From: Gordius sp. MW1
Taxonomy: Eukaryota; Nematomorpha; Gordioida; Gordea; Gordiidae
Reading direction: 5' to 3'
Length of the DNA: 64,000 nt
Assembly: GCA_964036665.1 (NCBI GenBank)
Contig: OZ038526.1
Span: 15,686,001-15,750,000 of the forward strand
The translations under genes and the position numbers were made by a program. The notes under the pieces are model-generated. The model worked only from the letters and a program-made list of their open reading frames with translations, searched no databases and was not told where the DNA came from. Positions 23,501 to 35,331 of the stretch are shown here, in pieces; the stretch's first letter is position 1; each line of letters opens with the position of its first letter.

Positions 23501-25042
23501 AAGTAAAAATTTATCGGAATCTAAAAACTATTACTTTGAAATAATGATCGCATAGAGCAGTTTTCTAAAATTAAGCACTCACGTTGCGATACAACAAACT
23601 AATCGCAACAATAAAACGTTGTCTTTTGTCAAAATGATAGTTCTCGCAGCTTAAAACCTCTTTTCGGAAGTCAATCGAGGATAATAGGATTCTCAAATTG
23701 GCTTACTTTTATATATTTTTTCATGCTCTTTCACATAGAATCGAAAAAAATAAATATTTTTACCTCAAAATTTTTCACATATTTTTTTAAGAACCGTATT
23801 CATCCGATGAAAGTTCGTTTTCAGACGTGGTTTCTATGATCCCAAGTAAAAATTTATCAGAATCTAAAAACTATTACTTTGAAATCATGATCGCATAGAG
23901 CAGTTTTCAAAAATTAAGCACTCACGTTGCGATACAACAAACTAATCGCAACAATAAAACGTTGTCTTTTGTCAAAATGATAGTTCTCGCAGCTTAAAAC
24001 CTCTTTTCGGAAGTCAATCGAGGATAATAGGATTCCCAAATTGAATTACTTTTATATATTTTTTCATGCTCTTTCACATAGAATCGAAAAAAATAAATAT
24101 TTTTACCTCAAAATTTTTCACATATTTTTCTAAGAACTGTATTCATCCGATGAAAGTTGTCGTTTTCAGACGTGGTTTCTATGATCCCAAGTAAAAATTT
24201 ATCAGAATCTAAAAACTATTACTTTGAAATCATTATCGCATAGAGCAGTTTTCAAAAATTAAGCACTCACGTTGCGATACAACAAACTAATCGCAACAAT
24301 AAAACGTTGTCTTTTGTCAAAATGATAGTTCTCGCAGCTTAAAACCTCTTTTCGGAAGTCAATCGAGGATAATAGGATTCTCAAATTGGCTTACTTTTAT
24401 ATATTTTTTTATGCTCTTTCACATAGAATCGAAAAAAATAAATATTTTGTACCTCAAAATTTTTCACATATTTTTCTTTGAACCGTATTCATCCGATGAA
24501 ATTTGTCGTTTTCAGACGTGGTTTCTATGATCCCAAGTAAAAATTTATCAGAATCTAAAAACTATTACTTTGAAATCATGATCGCATAGAGCAGTTTTCA
24601 AAAATTAAGCACTCACGTTGCGATACAACAAACTAATCGCAACAATAAAACGTTGTCTTTTGTCAAATTGATAGTTCTCGCAGCTTAAAACCTCTTTTCG
24701 GAAGTCAATCGAGGATAATAGGATTCTCAAATTGGCTTACTTTTATATATTTTTTCATGCTCTTTCACATAGAATCGAAAAAAATAAATATTTTTACCTC
24801 AAAATTTTTCACATATTTTTCTTTGAACCGTATTCATCCGATGAAAGTTGTCGTTTTCAGACGTGGTTTCTATGATCCCAAGTAAAAATTTATCAGAATT
24901 TAAAAACTATTACTTTGAAATCATGATCGCATAGAGCAGTTTTCAAAAATTAAGAACTCACGTTGCGATACAACAAACTAATCGCAACAATAAAACGTTG
25001 TCTTTTGTCAAAATGATAGTTCTCGCAGCTTAAAACCTTTTT
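20578..25042 (+). repeat. Degraded mosaic monomers with many small deletions
   Basis: Starts are at 20578, 20917, 21262, 21605, 21950, 22294, 22638, 22980, 23320, 23665, 24008, 24353 and 24699. Lengths run from 339 to 346. Deletions include 6 bp in 'gaatctaattac' (about 20780), 3 bp in 'tcgaaaataaat' (about 22712), 5 bp in 'catagaaaaaaataaat' (about 23053) and 2 bp in 'gaaagttcgttttc' (about 23813). The early part (20578-21604) follows the order seen from 7489, while the middle resembles 10592-11279. Confidence 0.88.
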
Positions 25043-26076
25043 CGGAAGTCAATCGAGGATAATAGGATTCTCAAATTGAATTACTTTATATATTTTTTCA
25101 TGCTCTTTCACATAGAATCGAAAAAAATAAATATTTTTACCTCAAAATTTTTCACATATTTTTCTTTGAACCGTATTCATCCGATGAAAGTTGTCGTTTT
25201 CAGACGTGGTTTCTATGATCCCAAGTAAAAATTTATCAGAATTTAAAAACTATTACTTTGAAATCATGATCGCATAGAGCAGTTTCAAAAATTAAGCACT
25301 CACGTTGCGATACAACAAACTAATCGCAACAATAAAACGTTGTCTTTTGTCAAAATGATAGTTCTCGCAGCTTAAAACCTCTTTTCGGAAGTCAATCGAG
25401 GATAATAGGATTCTCAAATTGTCTTACTTTTATATATTTTTTCATGCTCTTTCACATAGAATCGAAAAAAATAAATATTTTTTTTACCTCAAAATTTTTC
25501 ACATGTTTTTCTTTGAACCGTGTTCATCCGATGAAAGTTGTCGTTTTCAGACGTGGTTTCTATGATCCCAAGTAAAAATTTATCAGAATCTAAAAACTAT
25601 TACTTTGAAATCATGATCGCATAGAGCAGTTTTCAAAAATTAAGCAATCACGTTGCGATACAAAAAATTAATCGCAACAATAAAACGTTGTCTTTTGTCA
25701 AATTGATAGTTCTCGCAGCTTAAAACCTCTTTTCGGAAGTCAATCGAGGATAATAGGATTCTCAAATTGGCTTACTTTTATATATTTTTTCATGCTTTTT
25801 CACATAGAATCGAAAAAAATAAATATTTTTACCTCAAAATTTTTCACATATTTTTCTAAGAACCGTATTCATCCGATGAAAGTTCGTTTTCAGACGTGGT
25901 TTCTATGATCCCAAGTAAAAATTTATCAGAATCTAAAAACTATTACTTTGAAATAATGATCGCATAGAGCAGTTTTCAAAAATTAAGCACTCACGTTGCG
26001 ATACAACAAACTAATCGCAACAATAAAACGTTGTCTTTTGTCAAAATGATAGTTCTCGCAGCTTAAAACCTCTTTT
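25043..26076 (+). repeat. Three-monomer cassette, copy 1 (343/348/343)
   Basis: Starts are at 25043, 25386 and 25734. The first has 'gaattactttata', 'gaatttaaaaac' and a 2-bp-shorter 'gcagtttcaaaaatt'. The second has 'attgtcttac', a T8 tract in 'aaatattttttttacc', 'acatgttttt', 'gtgttcatcc' and 'caaaaaattaatcg'. The third has 'ctttttcac' and the 2-bp deletion 'gaaagttcgttttc'. This ordered trio also appears at 26762, 37397 and 43245. Confidence 0.9.
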
Positions 26077-26761
26077 CGGAAGTCAATCGAGGATAATAGG
26101 ATTCTCAAATTGGCTTACTTTTATATATTTTTTCATGCTCTTTCACATAGAATCGAAAAAAATAAATATTTTTACCTCAAAATTTTTCACATATTTTTCT
26201 TTGAACCGTATTCATCCGATGAAAGTTGTCGTTTTCAGACGTGGTTTCTATGATCCCAAGTAAAAATTTATCAGAATCTAGAAACTATTACTTTGAAATC
26301 ATGATCGCATAGAGCAGTTTTCAAAAATTAAGCACTCACGTTGCGATACAACAAACTAATCGCAACAATAAAACGTTGTCTTTTGTCAATGATATTTTTC
26401 GCAGCTTAAAACCTCTTTTCGGAAGTCAATCGAGGATAATAGGATTCTCAAATTGAATTACTTTTATATATTTTTTCATGCTCTTTCACATAGAATCGAA
26501 AATAAATATTTTTACCTCAAAATTTTTCACATATTTTTCTTTGAACCGTATTCATCCGATGAAAGTTGTCGTTTTCAGACGTGGTTTCTATGATCCCAAG
26601 TAAAAATTTATCAGAATCTAAAAACTATTACTTTGAAATCATGATCGCATAGAGCAGTTTTCAAAAATTAAGCAATCACGTTGCGATACAAAAAATTAAT
26701 CGCAACAATAAAACGTTGTCTTTTGTCAAATTGATAGTTCTCGCAGCTTAAAACCTCTTTT
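26077..26761 (+). repeat. Two monomers between cassette copies
   Basis: Starts are at 26077 and 26420 (343 and 342 bp). The first ends with 'gtcaatgatatttttcgc', a 2-bp deletion plus substitutions also close to 22609. The second has 'tcgaaaataaat' as at 22712, followed by a 'caaaaaattaatcg' / 'caaattg' tail like the second cassette monomer, so it looks chimeric. Confidence 0.85.
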
Positions 26762-27795
26762 CGGAAGTCAATCGAGGATAATAGGATTCTCAAATTGAAT
26801 TACTTTATATATTTTTTCATGCTCTTTCACATAGAATCGAAAAAAATAAATATTTTTACCTCAAAATTTTTCACATATTTTTCTTTGAACCGTATTCATC
26901 CGATGAAAGTTGTCGTTTTCAGACGTGGTTTCTATGATCCCAAGTAAAAATTTATCAGAATTTAAAAACTATTACTTTGAAATCATGATCGCATAGAGCA
27001 GTTTCAAAAATTAAGCACTCACGTTGCGATACAACAAACTAATCGCAACAATAAAACGTTGTCTTTTGTCAAAATGATAGTTCTCGCAGCTTAAAACCTC
27101 TTTTCGGAAGTCAATCGAGGATAATAGGATTCTCAAATTGTCTTACTTTTATATATTTTTTCATGCTCTTTCACATAGAATCGAAAAAAATAAATATTTT
27201 TTTTACCTCAAAATTTTTCACATGTTTTTCTTTGAACCGTGTTCATCCGATGAAAGTTGTCGTTTTCAGACGTGGTTTCTATGATCCCAAGTAAAAATTT
27301 ATCAGAATCTAAAAACTATTACTTTGAAATCATGATCGCATAGAGCAGTTTTCAAAAATTAAGCAATCACGTTGCGATACAAAAAATTAATCGCAACAAT
27401 AAAACGTTGTCTTTTGTCAAATTGATAGTTCTCGCAGCTTAAAACCTCTTTTCGGAAGTCAATCGAGGATAATAGGATTCTCAAATTGGCTTACTTTTAT
27501 ATATTTTTTCATGCTTTTTCACATAGAATCGAAAAAAATAAATATTTTTACCTCAAAATTTTTCACATATTTTTCTAAGAACCGTATTCATCCGATGAAA
27601 GTTCGTTTTCAGACGTGGTTTCTATGATCCCAAGTAAAAATTTATCAGAATCTAAAAACTATTACTTTGAAATCATGATCGCATATAGCACTTTTCAAAA
27701 ATTAAGCACTCACGTTGCGATACAACAAACTAATCGCAACAATAAAACGTTGTCTTTTGTCAAAATGATAGTTCTCGCAGCTTAAAACCTCTTTT
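26762..27795 (+). repeat. Three-monomer cassette, copy 2 (offset 1719)
   Basis: Starts are at 26762, 27105 and 27453, at a constant 1719 bp from 25043, 25386 and 25734. All cassette marks are shared, including T8 and 'acatgttttt'. The last monomer has private 'gcatatagcacttttc' (about 27682). Confidence 0.9.
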
Positions 27796-28140
27796 CGGAA
27801 GTCAATCGAGGATAATAGGATTCTCAAATTGGCTTACTTTTATATATTTTTTTATGCTTTTTCACATAGAATCCAAAAAAATAAATATTTTTACGTCAAA
27901 ATTTTTCACATATTTTTCTAAGAACCGTATTCATCCGATGAAAGTTGTCGTTTTCAGACGTGGTTTCTATGATTCCAAGTAAAAATTTATCAGAATCTAA
28001 AAACTATTACTTTGAAATAATGATCGCATAGAGCAGTTTTCAAAAATTAAGCACTCACGTTGCGATACAACAAACTAATCGCAACAATAAAACGTTGTCT
28101 TTTGTCAAAATGATAGTTCTCGCAGCTTAAAACCTCTTTT
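27796..28140 (+). repeat. 345-bp monomer with 'tttttacgtc' variant
   Basis: It shares 'aatccaaaaaaat', 'tttttacgtc' and 'aaataatgatc' with the monomer at 23320, showing another long-range relationship inside this degraded region. Confidence 0.85.
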
Positions 28141-28451
28141 CGGAAGTCAATCGAGGATAATAGGATGCTCTTTCACATAGAATCGAAAAAAATAAATATT
28201 TTTACCTCAAAATTTTTCACATATTTTTCTTTGAACCGTATTCATCCGATGAAAGTTGTCGTTTTCAGACGTGGTTTCTATGATCCCAAGTAAAAATTTA
28301 TCAGAATCTAAAAACTTTTACTTTGAAATCATGATCGCATAGAGCAGTTTTCAAAAATTAAGCACTCACGTTGCGATACAACAAACTAATCGCAACAATA
28401 AAACGTTGTCTTTTGTCAAAATGATAGTTCTCGCAGCTTAAAACCTCTTTT
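28141..28451 (+). repeat. Shortest monomer, 311 bp (34-bp internal deletion)
   Basis: 'taggat' is joined directly to 'gctctttcac' at about 28166, removing the 34 bp that normally hold 'tctcaaattggcttac' and the T6 tract. The two ends share the dinucleotide AT. It sits at the left border of the long paralogous block that starts at 28452. Confidence 0.92.
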
Positions 28452-28784
28452 CGGAAGTCAATCGAGGATAATAGGATTCTCAAATTGGCTTACTTTTATA
28501 TATTTTTTCATGCTCTTTCACATAGAATCGAAAAAAATAAATTTTTTACCTCAAAATTTTTCACATATTTTTCTAAGAACCGTATTCATCCGATGAAAGT
28601 TGTCGTTTTCAGACGTGGTTTCTATGATCCCAATTTATAAGAATCTAAAAACTATTACTTTGAAATCATGATCGCATAGAGCAGTTTTCAAAAATTAAGC
28701 AATCACGTTGCGATACAACAAACTAATCGCAACAATAAAACGTTGTCGTCAAAATGATAGTTCTCGCAGCTTAAAACCTCTTTT

Positions 28785-29128
28785 CGGAAGTCAATCGAGG
28801 ATAATAGGATTCTCAAATTGGCTTACTTTTATATATTTTTTCAAGCTCTTTCACATAGAATCAAAAAAAATAAATATTTTTACCTTAAAATTTTTCACAT
28901 TTTTTTCTTTCAACCGTATTCATCCGATGAAAGTTGTCGTTTTCAGACGTTGTTTCCATGATAAAAAGTAAAAATTTATCAGAATCAGAAAACTATTACT
29001 TTGAAATCATGATTGCATAGAGCAGTTTTCAAAAATTAAGCACTCACGTTTGATACAACAAACTAATCGCAACAATAAAACGTTGTAGTTTGTCAAAATT
29101 ATAGTTCTCGCAGCTTAAAACCTCTTTT
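28785..29128 (+). repeat. Divergent monomer class D, copy 5 (344 bp)
   Basis: It has the D signature. Together with the preceding 333-bp monomer it matches 3021-3697 over two monomers, apart from a T in 'aaaattatag' at 29100. The same TTG-start 87-codon frame crosses the monomer junction in both places. Confidence 0.93.
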
Positions 29129-32100
29129 CGGAAGTCAATCGAGGATAATAGGATTCTCAAATTGGCTTACTTTTATATATTTTTTCATGCTTTTTCACAT
29201 AGAATCGAAAAAAATAAATATTTTTACCTCAAAATTTTTCACATATTTTTCTTTGAACCGTGTTCATCCGATGAAAGTTGTCGTTTTCAGACGTGGTTTC
29301 TATGATCCCAAGTAAAAATTTATCAGAATCTAAAAACTATTACTTTGAAATCATGATCGCATAGAGCAGTTTTCAAAAATTAAGCAATCACGTTGCGATA
29401 CAAAAAACTAATCGCAACAATAAAACGTTGTCTTTTGTCAAATTGATAGTTCTCGCAGCTTAAAACCTCTTTTCGGAAGTCAATCGAGGATAATAGGATT
29501 CTCAAATTGGCTTACTTTTATATATTTTTCCATGCTCTTTCACATAGAATCGAAAAAAAAAAATATTTTTACCTCAAAATTTTTCACATATTTTTCTTTG
29601 AACCGTATTCATCCGATGAAAGTTGTCGTTTTCAGACGTGGTTTCTATGATCCCAAGTAAAAATTTATCAGAATTTAAAAACTATTACTTTGAAATCATG
29701 ATCGCATAGAGCAGTTTTCAAAAATTAAGAACTCACGTTGCGATACAACAAATTAATCGCAACAATAAAACGTTGTCTTTTGTCAAAATGATAGTTCTCG
29801 CAGCTTAAAACCTTTTTCGGAAGTCAATCGAGGATAATAGGATTCTCAAATTGAATTACTTTATATATTTTTTCATGCTCTTTCACATAGAATCGAAAAA
29901 AATGAATATTTTTACCTCAAAATTTTTCACATATTTTTCTTTGAACCGTATTCATCCGATGAAAGTTGTCGTTTTCAGACGTGGTTTCTATGATCCCAAG
30001 TAAAAATTTATCAGAATCTAAAAACTTTTACTTTGAAATCATGATCGCATAGAGCAGTTTTCAAAAATTAAGCACTCACGTTGCGATACAACAAACTAAT
30101 CGCAACAATAAAACGTTGTCTTTTGTCAAAATGATAGTTCTCGCAGCTTAAAACCTCTTTTCGGAAGTCAATCGAGGATAATAGGATTCTCAAATTGGCT
30201 TACTTTTATATATTTTTTCATGCTCTTTCACATAGAATCGAAAAAAATAAATATTTTTGCCTCAAAATTTTTCACATATTTTTCTTTGAACCGTATTCAT
30301 CCGGTGAAAGTTGTCGTTTTCAGACGTGGTTTCTATGATCCCAAGTAAAAATTTATCAGAATCTAAAAACTATTACTTTGAAATCATGATCGCATAGAGC
30401 AGTTTTCAAAAATTAAGCACTCACGTTGCGATACAACAAACTAATCGCAACAATAAAACGTTGTCTTTTGTCAAAATGATAGTTCTCGCAGCTTAAAACC
30501 TCTTTTCGGAAGTCAATCGAGGATAATAGGATTCTCAAATTGGCTTACTTTTATATATTTTTTCATGCTCTTTCACATAGAATCGAAAAAAATAAATATT
30601 TTTGCCTCAAAATTTTTCACATATTTTTCTTTGAACCGTATTCATCCGGTGAAAGTTGTCGTTTTCAGACGTGGTTTCTATGATCCCAAGTAAAAATTTA
30701 TCAGAATCTAAAAACTATTACTTTGAAATCATGATCGCATAGAGCAGTTTTCAAAAATTAAGCACTCACGTTGCGATACAACAAACTAATCGCAACAATA
30801 AAACGTTGTCTTTTGTCAAAATGATAGTTCTCGCAGCTTAAAACCTCTTTTCGGAAGTCAATCGAGGATAATAGGATTCTCAAATTGGCTTACTTTTATA
30901 TATTTTTTCATGCTTTTTCACATAGAATCAAAAAAAATAAATATTTTTACCTCAAAATTTTTCACATATTTTTCTAAGAACCGTATTCATCCGATGAAAG
31001 TTGTCGTTTTCAGACGTGGTTTCTATGATCCCAAGTAAAAATTTATCAGAATCTAAAAACTATTACTTTGAAATCATGATCGCATAGAGCAGTTTTCAAA
31101 AATTAAGCACTCACGTTGCGATACAACAAACTAATCGCAACAATAAAACGTTGTCTTTTGTCAAAATGATAGTTCTCGCAGCTTAAAACCTCTTTTCGGA
31201 AGTCAATCGAGGATAATAGGATTCTCAAATTGGCTTACTTTTATATATTTTTTCATGCTCTTTCACATAGAATCGAAAAAAATAAATTTTTTACCTCAAA
31301 ATTTTTCACATATTTTTCTAAGAACCGTATTCATCCGGTGAAAGTTGTCGTTTTCAGACGTGGTTTCTATGATCCCAAGTAAAAATTTATCAGAATCTAA
31401 AAACTATTACTTTGAAATCATGATCGCATAGAGCAGTTTTCAAAAATTAAGCACTCACGTTGCGATACAACAAACTAATCGCAACAATAAAACGTTGTCT
31501 TTTGTCAAAATGATAGTTCTCGCAGCTTAAAACCTCTTTTCGGAAGTCAATCGAGGATAATAGGATTCTCAAATTGGCTTACTTTTATATATTTTTTCAT
31601 GCTTTTTCACATAGAATCAAAAAAAATAAATATTTTTACCTCAAAATTTTTCACATATTTTTCTAAGAACCGTATTCATCCGATGAAAGTTGTCGTTTTC
31701 AGACGTGGTTTCTATGATCCCAAGTAAAAATTTATCAGAATCTAAAAACTATTACTTTGAAATCATGATCGCATAGAGCAGTTTTCAAAAATTAAGCACT
31801 CACGTTGCGATACAACAAACTAATCGCAACAATAAAACGTTGTCTTTTGTCAAAATGATAGTTCTCGCAGCTTAAAACCTCTTTTCGGAAGTCAATCGAG
31901 GATAATAGGATTCTCAAATTGGCTTACTTTTATATATTTTTTCATGCTCTTTCACATAGAATCGAAAAAAATAAATTTTTTACCTCAAAATTTTTCACAT
32001 ATTTTTCTAAGAACCGTATTCATCCGATGAAAGTTGTCGTTTTCAGACGTGGTTTCTATGATCCCAAGTAACAATTTATAAGAATCTAAAAACTATTACT

Positions 32101-32918
32101 TTGAAATCATGATCGCATAGAGCAGTTTTCAAAAATTAAGCACTCACGTTGCGATACAACAAACTAATCGCAACAATAAAACGTTGTCTTTTGTCAAAAT
32201 GATAGTTCTCGCAGCTTAAAACCTCTTTTCGGAAGTCAATCGAGGATAATAGGATTCTCAAATTGGCTTACTTTTATATATTTTTTCATGCTCTTTCACA
32301 TAGAATCGAAAAAAATAAATATTTTTACCTCAAAATTTTTCACATATTTTTCTTTGAACCGTGTTCATCCGATGAAAGTTGTCGTTTTCAGACGTGGTTT
32401 CTATGATCCCAAGTAAAAATTTATCAGAATCTAAAAACTATTACTTTGAAATCATGATCGCATAGAGCAGTTTTCAAAAATTAAGCAATCACGTTGCGAT
32501 ACAAAAAACTAATCGCAACAATAAAACGTTGTCTTTTGTCAAATTGATAGTTCTCGCAGCTTAAAACCTCTTTTCGGAAGTCAATCGAGGATAATAGGAT
32601 TCTCAAATTGGCTTACTTTTATATATTTTTCCATGCTTTTTCACATAGAATCGAAAAAAATAAATATTTTTACCTCAAGATTTTTCACATATTTTTCTAA
32701 GAACCGTATTCATCCGATGAAAGTTGTCGTTTTCAGACGTGGTTTCTATGATCCCAAGTAAAAATTTATCAGAATCTAAAAACTATTACTTTGAAATCAT
32801 GATCGCATAAGCAGTTTTCAAAAATTAAGCAATCACGTTGCGATACAACAAACTAATCGCAACAATAAAACGTTGTCTTTTGTCAAAATGATAGTTCTCG
32901 CAGCTTAAAACCTCTTTT

Positions 32919-33262
32919 CGGAAGTCAATCGAGGATAATAGGATTCTCAAATTGGCTTACTTTTATATATTTTTTCAAGCTCTTTCACATAGAATCAAAA
33001 AAAATAAATATTTTTACCTTAAAATTTTTCACATTTTTTTCTTTCAACCGTATTCATCCGATGAAAGTTGTCGTTTTCAGACGTTGTTTCCATGATAAAA
33101 AGTAAAAATTTATCAGAATCAGAAAACTATTACTTTGAAATCATGATTGCATAGAGCAGTTTTCAAAAATTAAGCACTCACGTTTGATACAACAAACTAA
33201 TCGCAACAATAAAACGTTGTAGTTTGTCAAAATGATAGTTCTCGCAGCTTAAAACCTCTTTT
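32919..33262 (+). repeat. Divergent monomer class D, copy 6 (344 bp)
   Basis: It has the D signature, twelve monomers (4134 bp) after D copy 5 and twelve before D copy 7. It matches D copy 2 at offset 26,464, as do its neighbours on both sides. Confidence 0.93.
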
Positions 33263-33952
33263 CGGAAGTCAATCGAGGATAATAGGATTCTCAAATTGGC
33301 TTACTTTTATATATTTTTTCATGCTTTTTCACATAGAATCGAAAAAAATAAATATTTTTACCTCAAAATTTTTCACATATTTTTCTAAGAACCGTATTCA
33401 TCCGATGAAAGTTGTCGTTTTCAGACGTGGTTTCTATGATCCCAAGTAAATATTTATCAGAATCTAAAAACTATTACTTTGAAATCATGATCGCATAAAG
33501 CAGTTTTCAAAAATTAAGCACTCACGTTGCGATACAACAAACTAATCGCAACAATAAAACGTTGTCTTTTGTCAAAATGATAGTTCTCGCAGCTTAAAAC
33601 CTCTTTTCGGAAGTCAATCGAGGATAATAGGATTCTCAAATTGGCTTACTTTTATATATTTTTTCATGCTCTTTCACATAGAATCGAAAAAAATAAATAT
33701 TTTTACCTCAAAATTTTTCACATATTTTTCTTTGAACCGTATTCATCCGATGAAAGTTGTCGTTTTCAGACGTGGTTTCTATGATCCCAAGTAAAAATTT
33801 ATCAGAATCTAAAAACTATTACTTTGAAATCATGATCGCATAGAGCAGTTTTCAAAAATTAAGCACTCACGTTGCGATACAACAAACTAATCGCAACAAT
33901 AAAACGTTGTCTTTTGTCAAAATGATAGTTCTCGCAGCTTAAAACCTCTTTT

Positions 33953-34297
33953 CGGAAGTCAATCGAGGATAATAGGAGTCTCAAATTGGCTTACTTTTAT
34001 ATATTTTTTCATGCTCTTTTACATAGAATCGAAAAAAATAAATATTTTTACCTCAAAATTTTTCACATATTTTTCTTTGAACCGTATTCATCCGATGAAA
34101 GTTGTCGTTTTCAGACGTGGTTTCTATGATCCCAAGTAAAAATTTATCAGAATTTAAAAACTATTACTTTGAAATCATGATCGCATAGAGCAGTTTTCAA
34201 AAATTAAGAACTCACGTTGCGATACAACAAACTACTCGCAACAATAAAACGTTGTCTTTTGTCAAAATGATAGTTCTCGCAGCTTAAAACCTCTTTT
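33953..34297 (+). repeat. Chimeric monomer inside the long paralogous block
   Basis: The front ('aataggagtc', 'tcttttacat') matches 7489 in the paralogous block. From about 34077 to at least 34235 it instead carries 'ctttgaacc', 'gaatttaaaaac', 'aagaactc' and 'actactcgc', the marks of the following monomer at 34298. The monomer register on both sides stays at offset 26,464. Confidence 0.85.
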
Positions 34298-35331
34298 CGG
34301 AAGTCAATCGAGGATAATAGGATTCTCAAATTGGCTTACTTTTATATATTTTTTCATGCTCTTTCACATAGAATCGAAAAAAATAAATATTTTTACCTCA
34401 AAATTTTTCACATATTTTTCTTTGAACCGTATTCATCCGATGAAAGTTGTCGTTTTCAGACGTGGTTTCTATGATCCCAAGTAAAAATTTATCAGAATTT
34501 AAAAACTATTACTTTGAAATCATGATCGCATAGAGCAGTTTTCAAAAATTAAGAACTCACGTTGCGATACAACAAACTACTCGCAACAATAAAACGTTGT
34601 CTTTTGTCAAAATGATAGTTCTCGCAGCTTAAAACCTCTTTTCGGAAGTCAATCGAGGATAATAGGATTCTCAAATTGAATTACTTTATATATTTTTTCA
34701 TGCTCTTTCACATAGAATCGAAAAAAATAAATATTTTTACCTCAAAATTTTTCACATATTTTTCTTTGAACCGTATTCATCCGATGAAAGTTGTCGTTTT
34801 CAGACGTGGTTTCTATGATCCCAAGTAAAAATTTATCAGAATCTAAAAACTATTACTTTGAAATCATGATCGCATAGAGCAGTTTTCAAAAATTAAGCAC
34901 TCACGTTGCGATACAACAAACTAATCGCAACAATAAAACGTTGTCTTTTGTCAAAATGATAGTTCTCGCAGCTTAAAACCTCTTTTCGGAAGTCAATCGA
35001 GGATAATAGGAGTCTCAAATTGGCTTACTTTTATATATTTTTTCATGCTCTTTCACATAGAATTGAAAAAAATAAATATTTTTACCTCAAAATTTTTGAC
35101 ATATTTTTCTAAGAACCGAATTCATCCGATGAAAGTTGTCGTTTTCAGACGTGGTTTCTATGATCCCAAGTAAAAATTTATCAGAATCTAAAAACTATTA
35201 CTTTGAAATCATGATCGCACAGAGCAGTTTTCAAAAATTAAGCACTCACGTTGCGATACAACAAACTAATCGCAACAATAAAACGTTGTCTTTTGTCAAA
35301 ATGATAGTTCTCGCAGCTTAAAACCTCTTTT

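Larger units (their letters stand above)
28452..35331 (+). repeat. Long paralogous copy of 3021-8867
   Basis: Starts are at 28452, 28785 (D5), 29129, 29474, 29818, 30162, 30507, 30852, 31197, 31541, 31886, 32230, 32575, 32919 (D6), 33263, 33608, 33953, 34298, 34643 and 34987. The first three starts match 3021, 3354 and 3698 at an offset of 25,431. From 31886 to 35331 the starts match 5422-8867 at exactly 26,464. The change of 1033 bp equals three extra monomers. Shared rare marks include the 333-bp monomer, 'tttttccatg', 'aaaaaaatgaatattt', 'cctcaagattt', 'gcataagcag' and 'gcataaagcag'. Confidence 0.87.
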
